Of a stretch of DNA of 64,000 bases, positions 7,995-17,228 are shown in pieces; the first letter of the stretch is position 1; the number at the start of each line of letters is the position of its first letter. Both the position numbers and the translations under genes were made by a program. Under the pieces are notes generated by a model, which worked only from the letters and a program-made list of their open reading frames with translations, was not told the DNA's origin and did not search any database. The stretch covers positions 1 through 64,000 of the forward strand of contig NZ_BJXX01000052.1 in assembly GCF_007991215.1 (NCBI RefSeq). The letters run 5' to 3'. This DNA is from Aneurinibacillus danicus. GTDB taxonomy: Bacteria > Bacillota > Bacilli > Aneurinibacillales > Aneurinibacillaceae.

Positions 7995-9311
7995 TTATTC
8001 GGACTTGTTTCGCACGAGAATGCGAATCGGAGTCCCTTCCAGCGGAAAAGCTTCTCTAATTTTATTCTCTAAGTAGCGCTGGTAAGAAAAATGCATAAGC
8101 TCTGTATCATTGACAAACAAAACAAACGTCGGCGGTTTAACTGCAACCTGTGTCGCATAGTTGATGCGCAGGCGGCGACCTTTATCGCTCGGCGGTGGCG
8201 TCACCGTCGTTGCCTCGTGAATCAAATCGTTTAGCACCGGCGTCGCGATGCGCAGCGCATGCTGCTCTGCCACCTGGGCCACCTTTGGCAGAATCATTTG
8301 CACCCGCTGTTTCGTTTTGGCGGACACAAACAGAATCGGCGCATAAGAGAGATATTTAAATTCTTCGCGAATATCTGCAATGAATTTATTCATTGTGCGT
8401 TCATCTTTTTCTACCGCGTCCCACTTGTTGACGACAATGATAACACCCCGGCCCGCCTCATGCGCATAGCCGGCTACTTTCTTATCCTGCTCGATAACCC
8501 CCTCTTCACCATTGATAACGACCAGTACGACATCCGAGCGCTCCATGGCCCGCAGCGCCCGCATGACACTGTATTTCTCGGTCGACTCGTACACCTTGCC
8601 CCGTTTGCGCATCCCCGCCGTATCGATCAGCACATATTCCTGACCTTTGAACGTAAACGGCGTATCGATCGCATCACGAGTCGTGCCCGCAATGTCGCTT
8701 ACGATAACGCGCTCTTCTCCGAGCAGCGCATTGACCAGCGACGATTTCCCTACATTCGGACGGCCGATAAGCGATACACGAATGACATCATCATCGTATT
8801 CATCATCATTATATTCCGGAAAATGCTTGATTACTTCATCCAGCAAATCGCCAATCCCTGTCGCATGCGCACCGGAAATCGGAAACGGATCACCCATGCC
8901 AAGCGAGTAAAATTCGTATACATCGTTTAAGCGCTGTGGATTGTCAATCTTGTTGACCGCAAGAATCACCGGCTTCTTCGAACGGAATAACATACGTGCT
9001 ACGTCCTGGTCCTGATCGGTAATGCCGACGGTGCCGTCCACCACAAATATGATAACGTCCGCTTCATCTATCGCAAGCTCCGCCTGGTTGCGGATTGATT
9101 CAAGCAATTCATCATGATCATCAAAATCAATGCCGCCTGTATCAATTAAATGAAACGGTTTGCCGAGCCATTCCGCCTTGCTGTACAGACGATCTCTGGT
9201 TACACCCGGAACGTCTTCGACAATCGCCAATCGCTCTCCTACAATTCGATTGAATAGCGTCGACTTACCGACATTCGGACGGCCGACAATTGCTACTACA
9301 GGATTTGCCAT
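7995..9311 (-). CDS. der: Ribosome biogenesis GTPase Der (EngA)
   Basis: Der is the double-GTPase needed for 50S subunit assembly. The 438 residues contain two complete G domains: [11 protein letters not shown] with DTGG and NKID in the first, and [11 protein letters not shown] with DTAGMRKRG and NKWD in the second, then a C-terminal KH-like domain ending RILVRNKSE. The linker between domains is acidic (YNDDEYDDD). Synteny with gpsA matches B. subtilis. Confidence 0.97.
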   Translation of the reverse strand: MANPVVAIVGRPNVGKSTLFNRIVGERLAIVEDVPGVTRDRLYSKAEWLGKPFHLIDTGGIDFDDHDELLESIRNQAELAIDEADVIIFVVDGTVGITDQDQDVARMLFRSKKPVILAVNKIDNPQRLNDVYEFYSLGMGDPFPISGAHATGIGDLLDEVIKHFPEYNDDEYDDDVIRVSLIGRPNVGKSSLVNALLGEERVIVSDIAGTTRDAIDTPFTFKGQEYVLIDTAGMRKRGKVYESTEKYSVMRALRAMERSDVVLVVINGEEGVIEQDKKVAGYAHEAGRGVIIVVNKWDAVEKDERTMNKFIADIREEFKYLSYAPILFVSAKTKQRVQMILPKVAQVAEQHALRIATPVLNDLIHEATTVTPPPSDKGRRLRINYATQVAVKPPTFVLFVNDTELMHFSYQRYLENKIREAFPLEGTPIRILVRNKSE

Positions 9312-9406
9312 AACATAACTTACCTCTCTTTTTCAATATCTCTACTATCATAGAATGAATTGTAAGGACAGGCAAGACAAACAAGGCGGAAGCGAGTCGC
9401 TTTCAT

Positions 9407-9601
9407 TCAGGAGTGCTTCACGATAATCAGCGTGTCCGGAGTAATCTCATGGGCGATGCCGTCGAGAATTTTTTCAAGCGTAAAAGCAATTTGCTCCAAT
9501 TCTTTTTCTTCGTCTGCATAAAAAACAGGGGCCCCTCCGCCGACCCGCTGTCGATTGATGGTGATGACCGCCAGAATGTATTTTTCTAATGAAACAGACA
9601 T
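9407..9601 (-). CDS. Capping-complex-type small subunit for YIEGIA protein
   Basis: A 64-residue soluble protein (MSVSLEKYILAVITINR ... DTLIIVKHS) directly after the YIEGIA-family gene with a 2-bp gap. Databases carry a family named capping complex subunit for YIEGIA in exactly this position in Bacilli (comparable to ypzH); I assign it from size, position and the alternating beta/alpha pattern. Its biochemical role is not established from the sequence. Confidence 0.65.
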   Translation of the reverse strand: MSVSLEKYILAVITINRQRVGGGAPVFYADEEKELEQIAFTLEKILDGIAHEITPDTLIIVKHS

Positions 9602-9603
9602 GG

Positions 9604-10503
9604 CTAACGTGTCCCCCTGGTCTGCTGATTGACGCTGGCTTCACGCGGCAGCCGAATGGCACTGTCCAGCACCGGCACCCGCTCTATTGTCTTAAGCACT
9701 TTACTCCTATCTTTCTCTTCCGGCAACAGGAAAATGCCTAACCTGCCGTTCTGCATATCACGTTTGATAAGCGGTACGAGGGCCGGCTCCCCCGAATCGC
9801 GATATACGCCGTGAATAGATGATACATCATGCAGAATGGCCTGACGCTGCCCGAGATTTGCAATGGTAACCAGACTATTGGGATTTTTCGGGGTTACCAC
9901 GACGCCTATCCCATGTTCGCGAATTGCATCCCGATCAGATTGTAAGCCGATGTTCATAATATAGATATCATCGACGTACAGATTCGGGCCATCGAGAACA
10001 ATATGTCCCTGTTTAATATCAGCGATTTGTCCGAGCACTTTGCCTGACATAAGCCACCTATTGACAGCAAACATGGCAATTCCGACTACAATCGCCCACC
10101 AGAAAGGGGCTCGAATAGCAACCAGTGTGACGATGAGTGAGGTGAGCATGACGAGATAATTGCGTCCTTCAAACACCTGGGCAATGCCTTCGATGTAAGA
10201 AACGCCGCGAGGAACAAGTTCCATGCTGTCGAGCTGCTGCAGCATATTCCGTTCCATATTCCGTACATCACGAAACTGTTGCGCCGCCAGGCCCAGGAAC
10301 GTAACTGCTGTCCAATCCGGCTTCAAAATAGAAGGAATGACGACCGAGCCAATAAGCGCGGCAATGAAGCCAAGTGCAATATGAATAATCCGGCCATGGG
10401 GGTATGTGGGGTACTGTCGATAATCCGTACGAAGCATATACAGGCGGGCTGCTACGCCAAACATAACACCCATGACTACCGGGACGGTGTAGTTTCCCAT
10501 CAT
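9604..10503 (-). CDS. YIEGIA family membrane protein (YphB/SeaA-like)
   Basis: This 299-residue protein contains the diagnostic YIEGIAQVFEGRNYL near residue 104. Three to four transmembrane helices occupy the first 155 residues, followed by a soluble domain (QGHIVLDGPNLYVDDIYIMNIG). B. subtilis YphB (SeaA) of this family is linked to spore envelope assembly. The ATG follows directly after the TGA of the upstream gene, with GGAG 7 nt before it, so expression is coupled. The small subunit follows after 2 bp. Confidence 0.85.
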   Translation of the reverse strand: MMGNYTVPVVMGVMFGVAARLYMLRTDYRQYPTYPHGRIIHIALGFIAALIGSVVIPSILKPDWTAVTFLGLAAQQFRDVRNMERNMLQQLDSMELVPRGVSYIEGIAQVFEGRNYLVMLTSLIVTLVAIRAPFWWAIVVGIAMFAVNRWLMSGKVLGQIADIKQGHIVLDGPNLYVDDIYIMNIGLQSDRDAIREHGIGVVVTPKNPNSLVTIANLGQRQAILHDVSSIHGVYRDSGEPALVPLIKRDMQNGRLGIFLLPEEKDRSKVLKTIERVPVLDSAIRLPREASVNQQTRGTR

Positions 10504-11133
10504 TCATCGACTCCTTCTCACCAAAACTTTGCGTGCAAGTGCGCCGCTTGCATCTATACAGCGAAATACTGCGGCGTGCACCAAAAGACCTGTAAGCAGC
10601 GAAAAGACGAGCGCATCACGAAACGCAAATTCTCCCAGCGTAACAGCGTTAACAGATGAATAAACCAACACCTGCGTAACGATTTCCATCAGACACAGGC
10701 CAAGCCCCATGATGATCAATGCCTGGTCTGCCTGCCTGCTCATCACTACCGTGAGAACCACGGCAACGCCTGCAACAAGATAAACCTCATCCACAACGTG
10801 CAGTACAGGATCAAGCCTGATTATATAGCGGAGCAAGAATAGTGTAACGCCGGCCAACAATGCTGCCGCAAAACTGTAGTTCCGACTCTCTCGTTCCTGC
10901 CTGCCCCATAAGAAAAGGAAAAATACAATAGGAAGCAGAAACGTTCCCACACTTAGGGTTATATACGGACCGAATGGTATATACCAGCCGCTGGCCAGAT
11001 AATGCGCAAAAAGCAAAGCATAGAATGTACGCAGTCGAATTTGTAAGCGGGAAAGTAAGCCGTCCAGTAAGCCCATCCACGCCAGTACGGCAATAAGCAG
11101 CAGACAAAAAGCCGATAAATATCCCGGATTCAT
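10504..11133 (-). CDS. YphA-like polytopic membrane protein
   Basis: A 209-residue protein with about six hydrophobic helices and few charged residues between them. Position between fni and the YIEGIA gene corresponds to B. subtilis yphA, a membrane protein of unknown function; this assignment rests on synteny and topology. The start MNPGYLSAF at 11133 follows AAGGAG; a longer frame upstream lacks support and would run into repeat A6. Confidence 0.7.
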   Translation of the reverse strand: MNPGYLSAFCLLLIAVLAWMGLLDGLLSRLQIRLRTFYALLFAHYLASGWYIPFGPYITLSVGTFLLPIVFFLFLWGRQERESRNYSFAAALLAGVTLFLLRYIIRLDPVLHVVDEVYLVAGVAVVLTVVMSRQADQALIIMGLGLCLMEIVTQVLVYSSVNAVTLGEFAFRDALVFSLLTGLLVHAAVFRCIDASGALARKVLVRRSR

Positions 11134-11207
11134 AAGCACTATCTCCTTTTCGGTTTTTCTGTCAGTATTATTGCCGAAAAACCAGGCTGGCATAGCATAT
11201 AAGTTTG

Positions 11208-11290
11208 CAAGATAGAAACGGGGAAGAGAACAAAGAAATGATTTCAATGAGGAAAAAGGCAGCCTCATAAAGCGAGAACTGCCTTTTTCT
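11208..11290 (+). repeat. Family A half repeat A6 with fni terminator
   Basis: The left part (GGGGAAGAGAACAAAG, GATTTCAATGAGG) matches the left half of family A. Instead of the usual apical GGCGAACGCC it runs into AAAAAGGCAG ... CTGCCTTTTT (about 11252-11288), which on the minus strand is the intrinsic terminator of fni. The pyrimidine-rich right arm is absent. Confidence 0.7.
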
Positions 11291-12340
11291 TTAGGAACGC
11301 TGCGCAAACACTTTGCAATTAATGCCCCGCTGCTCTGCCCAGTGATAGGTGTCTCCGGTAATGACAAGCGGGACTCGCTGCAGCGCGGCAATGGTCGGGG
11401 CACCAAGCGCAGTCATAATTACGCTCAACTCTTCATGCAGATTGTTCACGTACTCTATCGCTTCTTCCGTCCGTCCATCCACCGCATAGCGGAGAAAAAC
11501 GCCTGCCATGCCGACGCAGGAGGCGCCCAGCGCCAGGCAGCGTGCAGTATCTAAGCCCGTCTGAATTCCGCCGGTCGCCATAATATCCGGACGCACCTCC
11601 AGTGTCGCAACTTCCAGCAGGCTTGCCGCCGTAGAGATGCCCCACTCGTTCAGCACGGCAAACGGCTGCGCGCGCCGCATGTTCTCAATCTGCGCAAAAT
11701 TCGTTCCGCCACGTCCACCGATGTCAATTGCAGCCACTCCACAATCAGTCAACTTACACGCCGTTTCGCGCGATATGCCGAATCCGACTTCCTTGACAAT
11801 CACCGGCACGTCCACCGCCTGAACAATCGCTTCAATACGCCGGAGCGCCCCGCTGAAATCCCGCTCTCCCTCCGGCATGATTAGCTCCTGCATCACATTC
11901 AAATGAATCTGTAGCCCATCCGCTTCAATCATCTCTACAGCACGACGAGCCATTTCTGGCGTCGCCTCTGCGCCCAGATTGCCGAACAGAATACCATGAG
12001 GATGCTCCCGGCGAGCTATCCGGTATGTCTCGACAAGCGACGAATCCCGAATCGCCGCCATCTGTGAGCCGACCGCCAGCGCAAGACCCGTCTCGCGTGC
12101 AATGATTCCTAACGATTGATTAATACTATATGTTTCGCTTGCCCCGCCTGTCATCGCATTTACAACAATCGGCGAACTCAATGCGAGTCCGCCGATACAA
12201 GTGCTCATATCCGTTTGTTCCATTGCGAGATCGGGCAAGCAATTGTGCACAAACTTCACATCCGACAGTCCGTGTGTGCCGGACTGTCCGGTTGTTAGCG
12301 CGTGCTCTACATGTTCGCGTTTTCGTGAAGTCCTCGACAT
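11291..12340 (-). CDS. fni: Type 2 isopentenyl-diphosphate delta-isomerase
   Basis: Fni interconverts IPP and DMAPP using FMN and NADPH. The 349-residue TIM-barrel protein shows the family stretches VVNAMTGGA, GSQMAA, LHLN-type core (HLNVMQELIMPEGER), VIVKEVGFGIS and DIGGRGGTNFA. GAGAGG lies 5 nt before the ATG. It follows rpsA with a 21-bp gap, as in B. subtilis (ypgA). Confidence 0.96.
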   Translation of the reverse strand: MSRTSRKREHVEHALTTGQSGTHGLSDVKFVHNCLPDLAMEQTDMSTCIGGLALSSPIVVNAMTGGASETYSINQSLGIIARETGLALAVGSQMAAIRDSSLVETYRIARREHPHGILFGNLGAEATPEMARRAVEMIEADGLQIHLNVMQELIMPEGERDFSGALRRIEAIVQAVDVPVIVKEVGFGISRETACKLTDCGVAAIDIGGRGGTNFAQIENMRRAQPFAVLNEWGISTAASLLEVATLEVRPDIMATGGIQTGLDTARCLALGASCVGMAGVFLRYAVDGRTEEAIEYVNNLHEELSVIMTALGAPTIAALQRVPLVITGDTYHWAEQRGINCKVFAQRS

Positions 12341-12361
12341 TACGACCTCTCTATTATCAAA

Positions 12362-13540
12362 TTAGGATTTAAACTTTTTGAGCAGATCGCCCATGCGATC
12401 GCCGATCGTTACGCCCATACCGACGTTGTTCTCATCCGCCTGGTATGCCGCAACTTCTTTCTTCGTTTCCTGCTTCTGCTTTTCATCCTGTACTTCACGA
12501 ATGCTCAAGCTCATGCGCTCTTCTCCCGGATTGAAATCCAGAATCTTCACATTCACTTCTTCGCCTTCTTTCAACACTTCATCCGGTGTGCCGATGTGGC
12601 GATTGGCGATTTGAGAAATGTGAACAAGGCCTTCTACACCCGGAGCCACTTCGACAAACGCACCGAAGCTAACCAGGCGCTTCACTGTACCTTTCACAAC
12701 ATCACCGATTTTGAAATTATCTGCCGCCTGCTCCCACGGTCCGGCCAGCGTCGCTTTAATGCTCAAACTAATGCGTTCGTTCGCTTTGTCAACCTTCAGG
12801 ACCTTCACGTTGACTTTATCGCCTTCCTTCAGAACGTCAGACGGCTTATCAACATGGGTCCAGGCAATCTCAGAAATGTGTACCAGGCCATCTACGCCGC
12901 CCACATCAACAAACGCGCCAAAATCAGTCAGACGCTGTACCGTGCCTTCGATGACCGCGCCCGGTTCCAAATTTTCAAGCACCGCTTGCTTTTGTTTGTT
13001 CGCTTCTTCTTCGAGTACGGCGCGATGAGAAAGAATCACTTTGTTCTTTTCTTTGTCGAGTTCAATTACTTTTACGGAAAGCGTTCTTCCTTTGTAGTCA
13101 GAGAAATCTTCCACAAAATGGCGCTCTACATGCGAAGCAGGAATGAAACCACGTACGCCGAGGTCAACCACAAGGCCGCCCTTTACGCTGTCAGCAATCA
13201 CTGCATCGAAAACTTCGCCCGATTCGAACTTGCCCTGCAGTTCGTCCCACGCTTTTTCCGCATCGACCGCACGCTTGGAGACGATCATCTCGTCCTTCTC
13301 TTGATCAAGACGGATAACCTTTACCTGGATCTCCTGGCCTTCGGAAAGAACATCGGCTACTTTTTCGATATGAAGACTCGACACTTCGCTGATCGGAAGG
13401 ATGCCCTCATACTTATAGCCCACATCAATCAAGGCTTGTTTCTCGTCTACACGGGAAACGGTGCCGGTTAACACCTGGTTAACCTCAACCCCTTCCAAAC
13501 CCTGTTGACCATTCAATTCATTTTGATTTTCCTCTACCAT
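12362..13540 (-). CDS. ypfD: S1-domain RNA-binding protein (RpsA/YpfD)
   Basis: A 392-residue protein of four S1 domains: about 20-90, 105-172, 190-258 and 275-345. Each has the OB-fold signature, e.g. GTVQRLTDFGAFVDVGG and GTVKRLVSFGAFVEV, and ends KISLSIK-like. It corresponds to Gram-positive YpfD, a shortened S1 relative that binds mRNA or ribosomes. ATG 13540 follows AAGGAGG by 8 nt. The leader (13576-13617) contains a hairpin with a second Shine-Dalgarno sequence in its loop. Confidence 0.95.
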   Translation of the reverse strand: MVEENQNELNGQQGLEGVEVNQVLTGTVSRVDEKQALIDVGYKYEGILPISEVSSLHIEKVADVLSEGQEIQVKVIRLDQEKDEMIVSKRAVDAEKAWDELQGKFESGEVFDAVIADSVKGGLVVDLGVRGFIPASHVERHFVEDFSDYKGRTLSVKVIELDKEKNKVILSHRAVLEEEANKQKQAVLENLEPGAVIEGTVQRLTDFGAFVDVGGVDGLVHISEIAWTHVDKPSDVLKEGDKVNVKVLKVDKANERISLSIKATLAGPWEQAADNFKIGDVVKGTVKRLVSFGAFVEVAPGVEGLVHISQIANRHIGTPDEVLKEGEEVNVKILDFNPGEERMSLSIREVQDEKQKQETKKEVAAYQADENNVGMGVTIGDRMGDLLKKFKS

Positions 13541-13575
13541 AGACCATACCTCCTTGAAATAAAAGCCATTCAAAC

Positions 13576-13617
13576 AATAAATGCTTCTTACCTCCTAAAA
13601 GAAACAACAAGCATTTA
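13576..13617 (-). promoter_or_regulatory. Leader hairpin before the S1 protein gene
   Basis: Ten-base arms ATAAATGCTT (13576-13585) and AAGCATTTAT (13608-13617) are perfectly complementary. On the minus strand the 22-nt loop contains AGGAGGT. A TTG in the same frame as the gene lies just downstream. The structure could modulate ribosome access; function is inference. Confidence 0.4.
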
Positions 13618-13761
13618 TAGCAAACAGCAGCATATTTATCTTAGCTTACCAAAGTTGCATACACCATTGCTAGTGCCAAACCTGCTAAATTCTGGACTTC
13701 ATACACACTCAGGTAAGCAAAATGCCTTATATTACAGGGAAAATAACACCGAAAGTTATGC

Positions 13762-14367
13762 TTACTTTTTATGTATATCCAACAGTTTTTGAATCTCATG
13801 CTGAATGATTTCGGCAGCATACTGGGTGCGCTCCGCATTTTCCTTGCCCGCTACCGCTTCGTTCAAATCAATCGGTTTTCCATAAATAATCGTTACACGT
13901 CCAAAAAGACGGTACGGACCGATGATTGCGACGGGTACGACCCGCGCCTTAGATTTGAGTGCAATCATCGCAGCTCCCGGCAGCATTTTGCCGACGGTCC
14001 CATCCCCTGACCGGTTACGCCTGCCTTCCGGGAAGATGCCGAGCACTTTCCCCTCGTCTACAATCTCAAGCGACTTGCGGATCGCCTGACGGTCTCCGGC
14101 ACCACGCTTAACCGGAAAAGTTCCAAAGTCAGTAATAAGCCAGGAGATGACAGGAATCCGAAACAGCTCCGCCTTCGCCATGAAATGCACTTGACGGTGG
14201 GTACCACAGCCGAGCAGGATTGGATCCCAATTGCTAATATGATTCGCGCAGAGAACAAGTCCTTCCCCGTCCGGAATGTTCTCCTGTCCGATTACGCGCC
14301 AGCGGTACAGTCCTGCAAAGATGCCGCGGAATATGGCGCGAAAAAACGGATATGTTTTGCTTTCCAT
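13762..14367 (-). CDS. plsC: 1-acyl-sn-glycerol-3-phosphate acyltransferase
   Basis: PlsC makes phosphatidic acid from lysophosphatidic acid. The 201-residue protein has the acyltransferase motifs NHISNWDPILL (block I, NHxxxWD variant of HX4D), FPVKRG (block II) and FPEGRRNRSGDG (block III). A single N-terminal hydrophobic segment (FFRAIFRGIFAGLY) may be membrane-associated. ATG 14367 is preferred over a TTG 14 codons upstream inside cmk. It overlaps neither gene and follows cmk by 5 bp. Confidence 0.93.
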   Translation of the reverse strand: MESKTYPFFRAIFRGIFAGLYRWRVIGQENIPDGEGLVLCANHISNWDPILLGCGTHRQVHFMAKAELFRIPVISWLITDFGTFPVKRGAGDRQAIRKSLEIVDEGKVLGIFPEGRRNRSGDGTVGKMLPGAAMIALKSKARVVPVAIIGPYRLFGRVTIIYGKPIDLNEAVAGKENAERTQYAAEIIQHEIQKLLDIHKK

Positions 14368-14372
14368 GCGAC

Positions 14373-15044
14373 TTACGTCCTCTCCCCGATTTTTTCCCGA
14401 TGCAGACAAACGATACGGTCTACCACCTCATCAATGCTACATCCGGTCGTATCAACCAGCACAGCGTCTTTCGCCTGTTTTAGCGGCGCTATCTCACGCT
14501 CACTGTCTTTACGATCTCTTTCTTCAATGTCACGCAGCAATTCACCGTATTCGGCCTTCACACCTTTCTGCTCAAGCTCCTGCAGACGCCGCCGTGCGCG
14601 TTCTTCGATAGAAGCGGTAAGAAAGACTTTCAGTTCGGCATCCGGCAGCACCGATGTGCCGATGTCCCGACCGTCCATTACGACGTTTTTACGGCTGGCA
14701 ATCCGACGCTGCATATCCACCAGCTTCTCGCGCACAAGCGGATGCGCGGCTACCGTCGAGACACGCCGTGTAACCTCCAGGGAACGAATCGCTTCGGTCA
14801 CATCTTCGCCGTCCACATATACACGCTGCATTCCGTCATGAATTTCAAGCGTTAAGTCAATCGTATCAAGCAAATCACGCAGACACTGCTCATCTTCAAT
14901 CGAGCAGCCGCGCGTAAGGGCCGTAAGCGTTGCAGCCCGATACATCGCCCCGGTATCAACGTACAGCATGCCGAGCCGTTTCGCCACCCGCTGCGCTACG
15001 GTGCTTTTGCCGGCTCCGGCCGGTCCGTCAATTGCAATTTTCAC
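14373..15044 (-). CDS. cmk: Cytidylate kinase
   Basis: Cmk phosphorylates CMP and dCMP. The 223-residue protein starts IAIDGPAGAGKSTVAQ (Walker A), with the DTGAMYRAAT and VVMDGRDIGTSVLPDA motifs of the family and the lid RARRRLQELEQKG. The start is a GTG with only a moderate GGGTGGGA upstream. Order ypfB-cmk-plsC-rpsA-fni follows Bacillales. Confidence 0.96.
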   Translation of the reverse strand: MKIAIDGPAGAGKSTVAQRVAKRLGMLYVDTGAMYRAATLTALTRGCSIEDEQCLRDLLDTIDLTLEIHDGMQRVYVDGEDVTEAIRSLEVTRRVSTVAAHPLVREKLVDMQRRIASRKNVVMDGRDIGTSVLPDAELKVFLTASIEERARRRLQELEQKGVKAEYGELLRDIEERDRKDSEREIAPLKQAKDAVLVDTTGCSIDEVVDRIVCLHREKIGERT

Positions 15045-15060
15045 AGTACTATCCCACCCT

Positions 15061-15180
15061 AACTAAGCAAAGAAGAAAGTAGAAGCTACAAGGATGGAAC
15101 TTCCCCTCCAGCCTCTTGCTTCTTCATCTTTTATCTCTATTCATTTTCACAAAAAAAGCAGGACGTGCCTGCTTCTTTCC
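15061..15180 (-). terminator. Terminator of the ypeB-ypfB unit plus degenerate family A sequence
   Basis: AAGCAGG-ACG-TGCCTGCTT (about 15158-15175) is an intrinsic hairpin with a T7 tract on the minus strand. Directly after the T-tract, the minus strand reads GTGAAAATGAATAGAG and continues purine-rich, the same edge seen in family A copies, although the rest is degenerate. Confidence 0.6.
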
Positions 15181-15275
15181 TTTTATTTGATTTGATGCGT
15201 AACTTTTTATTGCTATCATGCACTCACGTATGGTGATAACCATGCTATTCAATTATCTCCATAGTAACATAGGCC

Positions 15276-15467
15276 TTAAGGCGATGCAATGCCTTCCAGC
15301 CGTACCGTATCGACAAGCCAATAGCGGACCGAGTCATATGTGAGCAGAAACTGGCTTGCGACGAGCAACAACCACCCGGCCGCAATGGCTATAATAAGTC
15401 CTTTCTCCACCCAGGCGGCCAGGCGGGTGAAACGCTTCTCATAAGCTGTCTCTTCGGTTCGTTTCAT
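15276..15467 (-). CDS. ypfB: YpfB-like small membrane protein
   Basis: A 63-residue protein: charged N-terminus (MKRTEETAYEKRFTRLAAW), one hydrophobic helix (about 24-42), and a short tail ending LEGIASP. Position between ypeB and cmk corresponds to B. subtilis ypfB (DUF5359 type), of unknown function. AAGGAGG lies 7 nt before ATG 15467. Confidence 0.65.
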   Translation of the reverse strand: MKRTEETAYEKRFTRLAAWVEKGLIIAIAAGWLLLVASQFLLTYDSVRYWLVDTVRLEGIASP

Positions 15468-15525
15468 CCGGACCCCTCCTTCCGTTTTCACCAGTATCGC
15501 CCGTCCCCCCGATCCCTATTCTTCC

Positions 15526-16881
15526 TTACAAGGCAACTGCCTTAATTTTCTCCGCTTTTACTTCATCTCCGGTCAGTGCATTAATATAGATGCGGTAGCG
15601 ATCTTGTCCAAGACCGCCGTAGAATTCATAGGTGAACACTTCCTGCCCCCGATCGTCTTCAATGACGGCAAGACGCGTTTCCTCTATTTTCAAGCTCGGA
15701 TTCACTTTCGCACGGGCCTGCGCCTCCGTAAGCTTTGGCTTTGGCAGCACACGCGCTTTATGATTTAGAAGATAACTTTCGCTCTGAAATCCCGGTACGC
15801 CGCCTTTATCAAGCGCTACCTTCACAGTGACCATATCCGGATACACGCGGATATCCCCTTGTTTGTAGACATACGTGAATACCGCAAGCCCTCCATATTC
15901 ATCATAGGATACCGCCTCCATAGAAGGATAATTTCGCTCTTCAAGATACTTGTCCGCATAGTTCTTCGCCTGCTCGATGTTTAGCTTCTTTACGTTCGCA
16001 TGAACGTCACGCTCGTCCAGTACCCAAACCACCTTACCGCCTTTCTTGGCCACTTCTACGTTAACCGGGGCAGGATCGGCTTTACGAACCATGTGCACGC
16101 TGAATGATTCGTACTCCCGCCCGCTCCCATTGTCCACCACGTTGATTTCTTTTAACTGTTCGGGCGTGATTCTGGTGAACGCCAATGCTTTTCGCTTCGC
16201 TTCTTCTGCAGTAATCGGCGTACCTTTAATGGCTTGAATCTTCATTTTGCGTGTCGCATTCAGGCTTCCGATGCCCGAACCGAAATCGACATCCTTATAG
16301 CCTTCAACGTTTTTATCGATAACTTTAAGGCCGTCGATAATGGTATTATCCTGAGGTCTTTCTTGCGTCGAAAGCGCCGATTCAACATCCATCCAGCGGA
16401 GCTGTTTGCTGAGAACCGCTGTCTGTACGGTCTGCAATTGGCTCTGAATTTCTTTGGAATGCCGATAAAGCGCCTGCAGCGTTTTGTACTCTTTGTTGCT
16501 TAACGGCTCTTTTTGAAGATCGCGAACTGCTGTCTGATAGCTGAAATCAGCCACATTGGCAAGAAACTTTTCCGTCTGGTTAAATGGCATAAGTGTCAGA
16601 GGGAGTTGTCCTACATCGCTTTGCGCAGAATAAGCAAGACGCCAGACATTCGTCAGACTCGGCGTTAGCTGTTGACGAGAATTAACGGCAATCGTTTTAC
16701 CCAGCTCGTCCTGCAGCTTGTCTATATGATAGTTTAAATTGTGGAACGCACGCTGATACTGGTTTTCCGCTTTAATTAGCACCGAGTTTTTTTCCTGATT
16801 CTCCTGGTAACCCCACATACCGACACCGATAGCCCCTATGGCAAGAATCGGCGCCAGCACACCTGCGATTTTCCAATACAT
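15526..16881 (-). CDS. ypeB: Germination protein YpeB
   Basis: YpeB stabilises and localises the cortex-lytic enzyme SleB in the spore inner membrane/cortex. The 451-residue protein has one N-terminal transmembrane anchor (IAGVLAPILAIGAIGVGMWGY, split by its tail), a coiled-coil-like domain to about residue 210, and repeated PepSY-like domains in the C-terminal half (ALTGDEVKAEK at the end). In B. subtilis sleB lies immediately upstream; here it does not, which is unusual. Start MYWKIAG at 16881 follows AAAGGTG. Confidence 0.9.
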   Translation of the reverse strand: MYWKIAGVLAPILAIGAIGVGMWGYQENQEKNSVLIKAENQYQRAFHNLNYHIDKLQDELGKTIAVNSRQQLTPSLTNVWRLAYSAQSDVGQLPLTLMPFNQTEKFLANVADFSYQTAVRDLQKEPLSNKEYKTLQALYRHSKEIQSQLQTVQTAVLSKQLRWMDVESALSTQERPQDNTIIDGLKVIDKNVEGYKDVDFGSGIGSLNATRKMKIQAIKGTPITAEEAKRKALAFTRITPEQLKEINVVDNGSGREYESFSVHMVRKADPAPVNVEVAKKGGKVVWVLDERDVHANVKKLNIEQAKNYADKYLEERNYPSMEAVSYDEYGGLAVFTYVYKQGDIRVYPDMVTVKVALDKGGVPGFQSESYLLNHKARVLPKPKLTEAQARAKVNPSLKIEETRLAVIEDDRGQEVFTYEFYGGLGQDRYRIYINALTGDEVKAEKIKAVAL

Positions 16882-16951
16882 ATCCGCATCACCTTTCCTA
16901 ATTACGATCATTCTTGGTAATAGTGTGAGGAAAGAGATGCTTGTTTATACA

Positions 16952-17050
16952 AAAAACCACCATGGTTTTCAACGCAACCCCGTCATGAAAATCATGGGAA
17001 AGAGGGCTTAATTTTGTCGCACAAAAGAAAAGAGAGGAAAGAATTTCGCA
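16952..17050 (+). repeat. Family A repeat, 5' domain copy A7
   Basis: Contains the conserved 5' domain of family A: CCACCATGG, CAACGCAACCCCG, the small hairpin TCATGAAAATCATGG, then AAGAAAAGAGAGGAAAG and GCAGAAAAAAGC. The right pyrimidine arm is missing. It lies upstream of ypeB and ends close to the stop of the 55-residue gene. Confidence 0.7.
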
Positions 17051-17060
17051 GAAAAAAGCT

Positions 17061-17228
17061 TTACAGCGGTTCGGAATGAATATGGAAATTCCGGTCGTTG
17101 CTGCAGATGCATTGTTTAAACCCCGTCTCAATCTTCCCGTTGTTTTCGCGTATTCCGCGCAGCACATAGCGCTCGCCGCAGGTCAGGCAGTAAATGGTGA
17201 CTTTATACCGTTCGTACTCGGTTGTCAT
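17061..17228 (-). CDS. 55-residue CxxC/CxC protein downstream of prsW
   Basis: Translation gives MTTEYERYKVTIYCLTCGER ... HSEPL (55 residues). CLTC (14-17) and CIC (40-42) could form a metal site, most likely zinc. The ATG overlaps the prsW stop (ATGA), so it is translationally coupled to prsW. This place holds sleB in B. subtilis, but the protein is unrelated to that hydrolase. Function unknown; the frame is supported by coupling and by the paired cysteines. Confidence 0.65.
   Translation of the reverse strand: MTTEYERYKVTIYCLTCGERYVLRGIRENNGKIETGFKQCICSNDRNFHIHSEPL

Noticed and set aside
12596-13471. Long plus-strand open frame (291 codons) opposite the S1-protein gene
   Set aside because: It is exactly antisense to four clear S1 domains, has no family resemblance and no good start signal. 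It is a shadow of the codon bias of the real gene.
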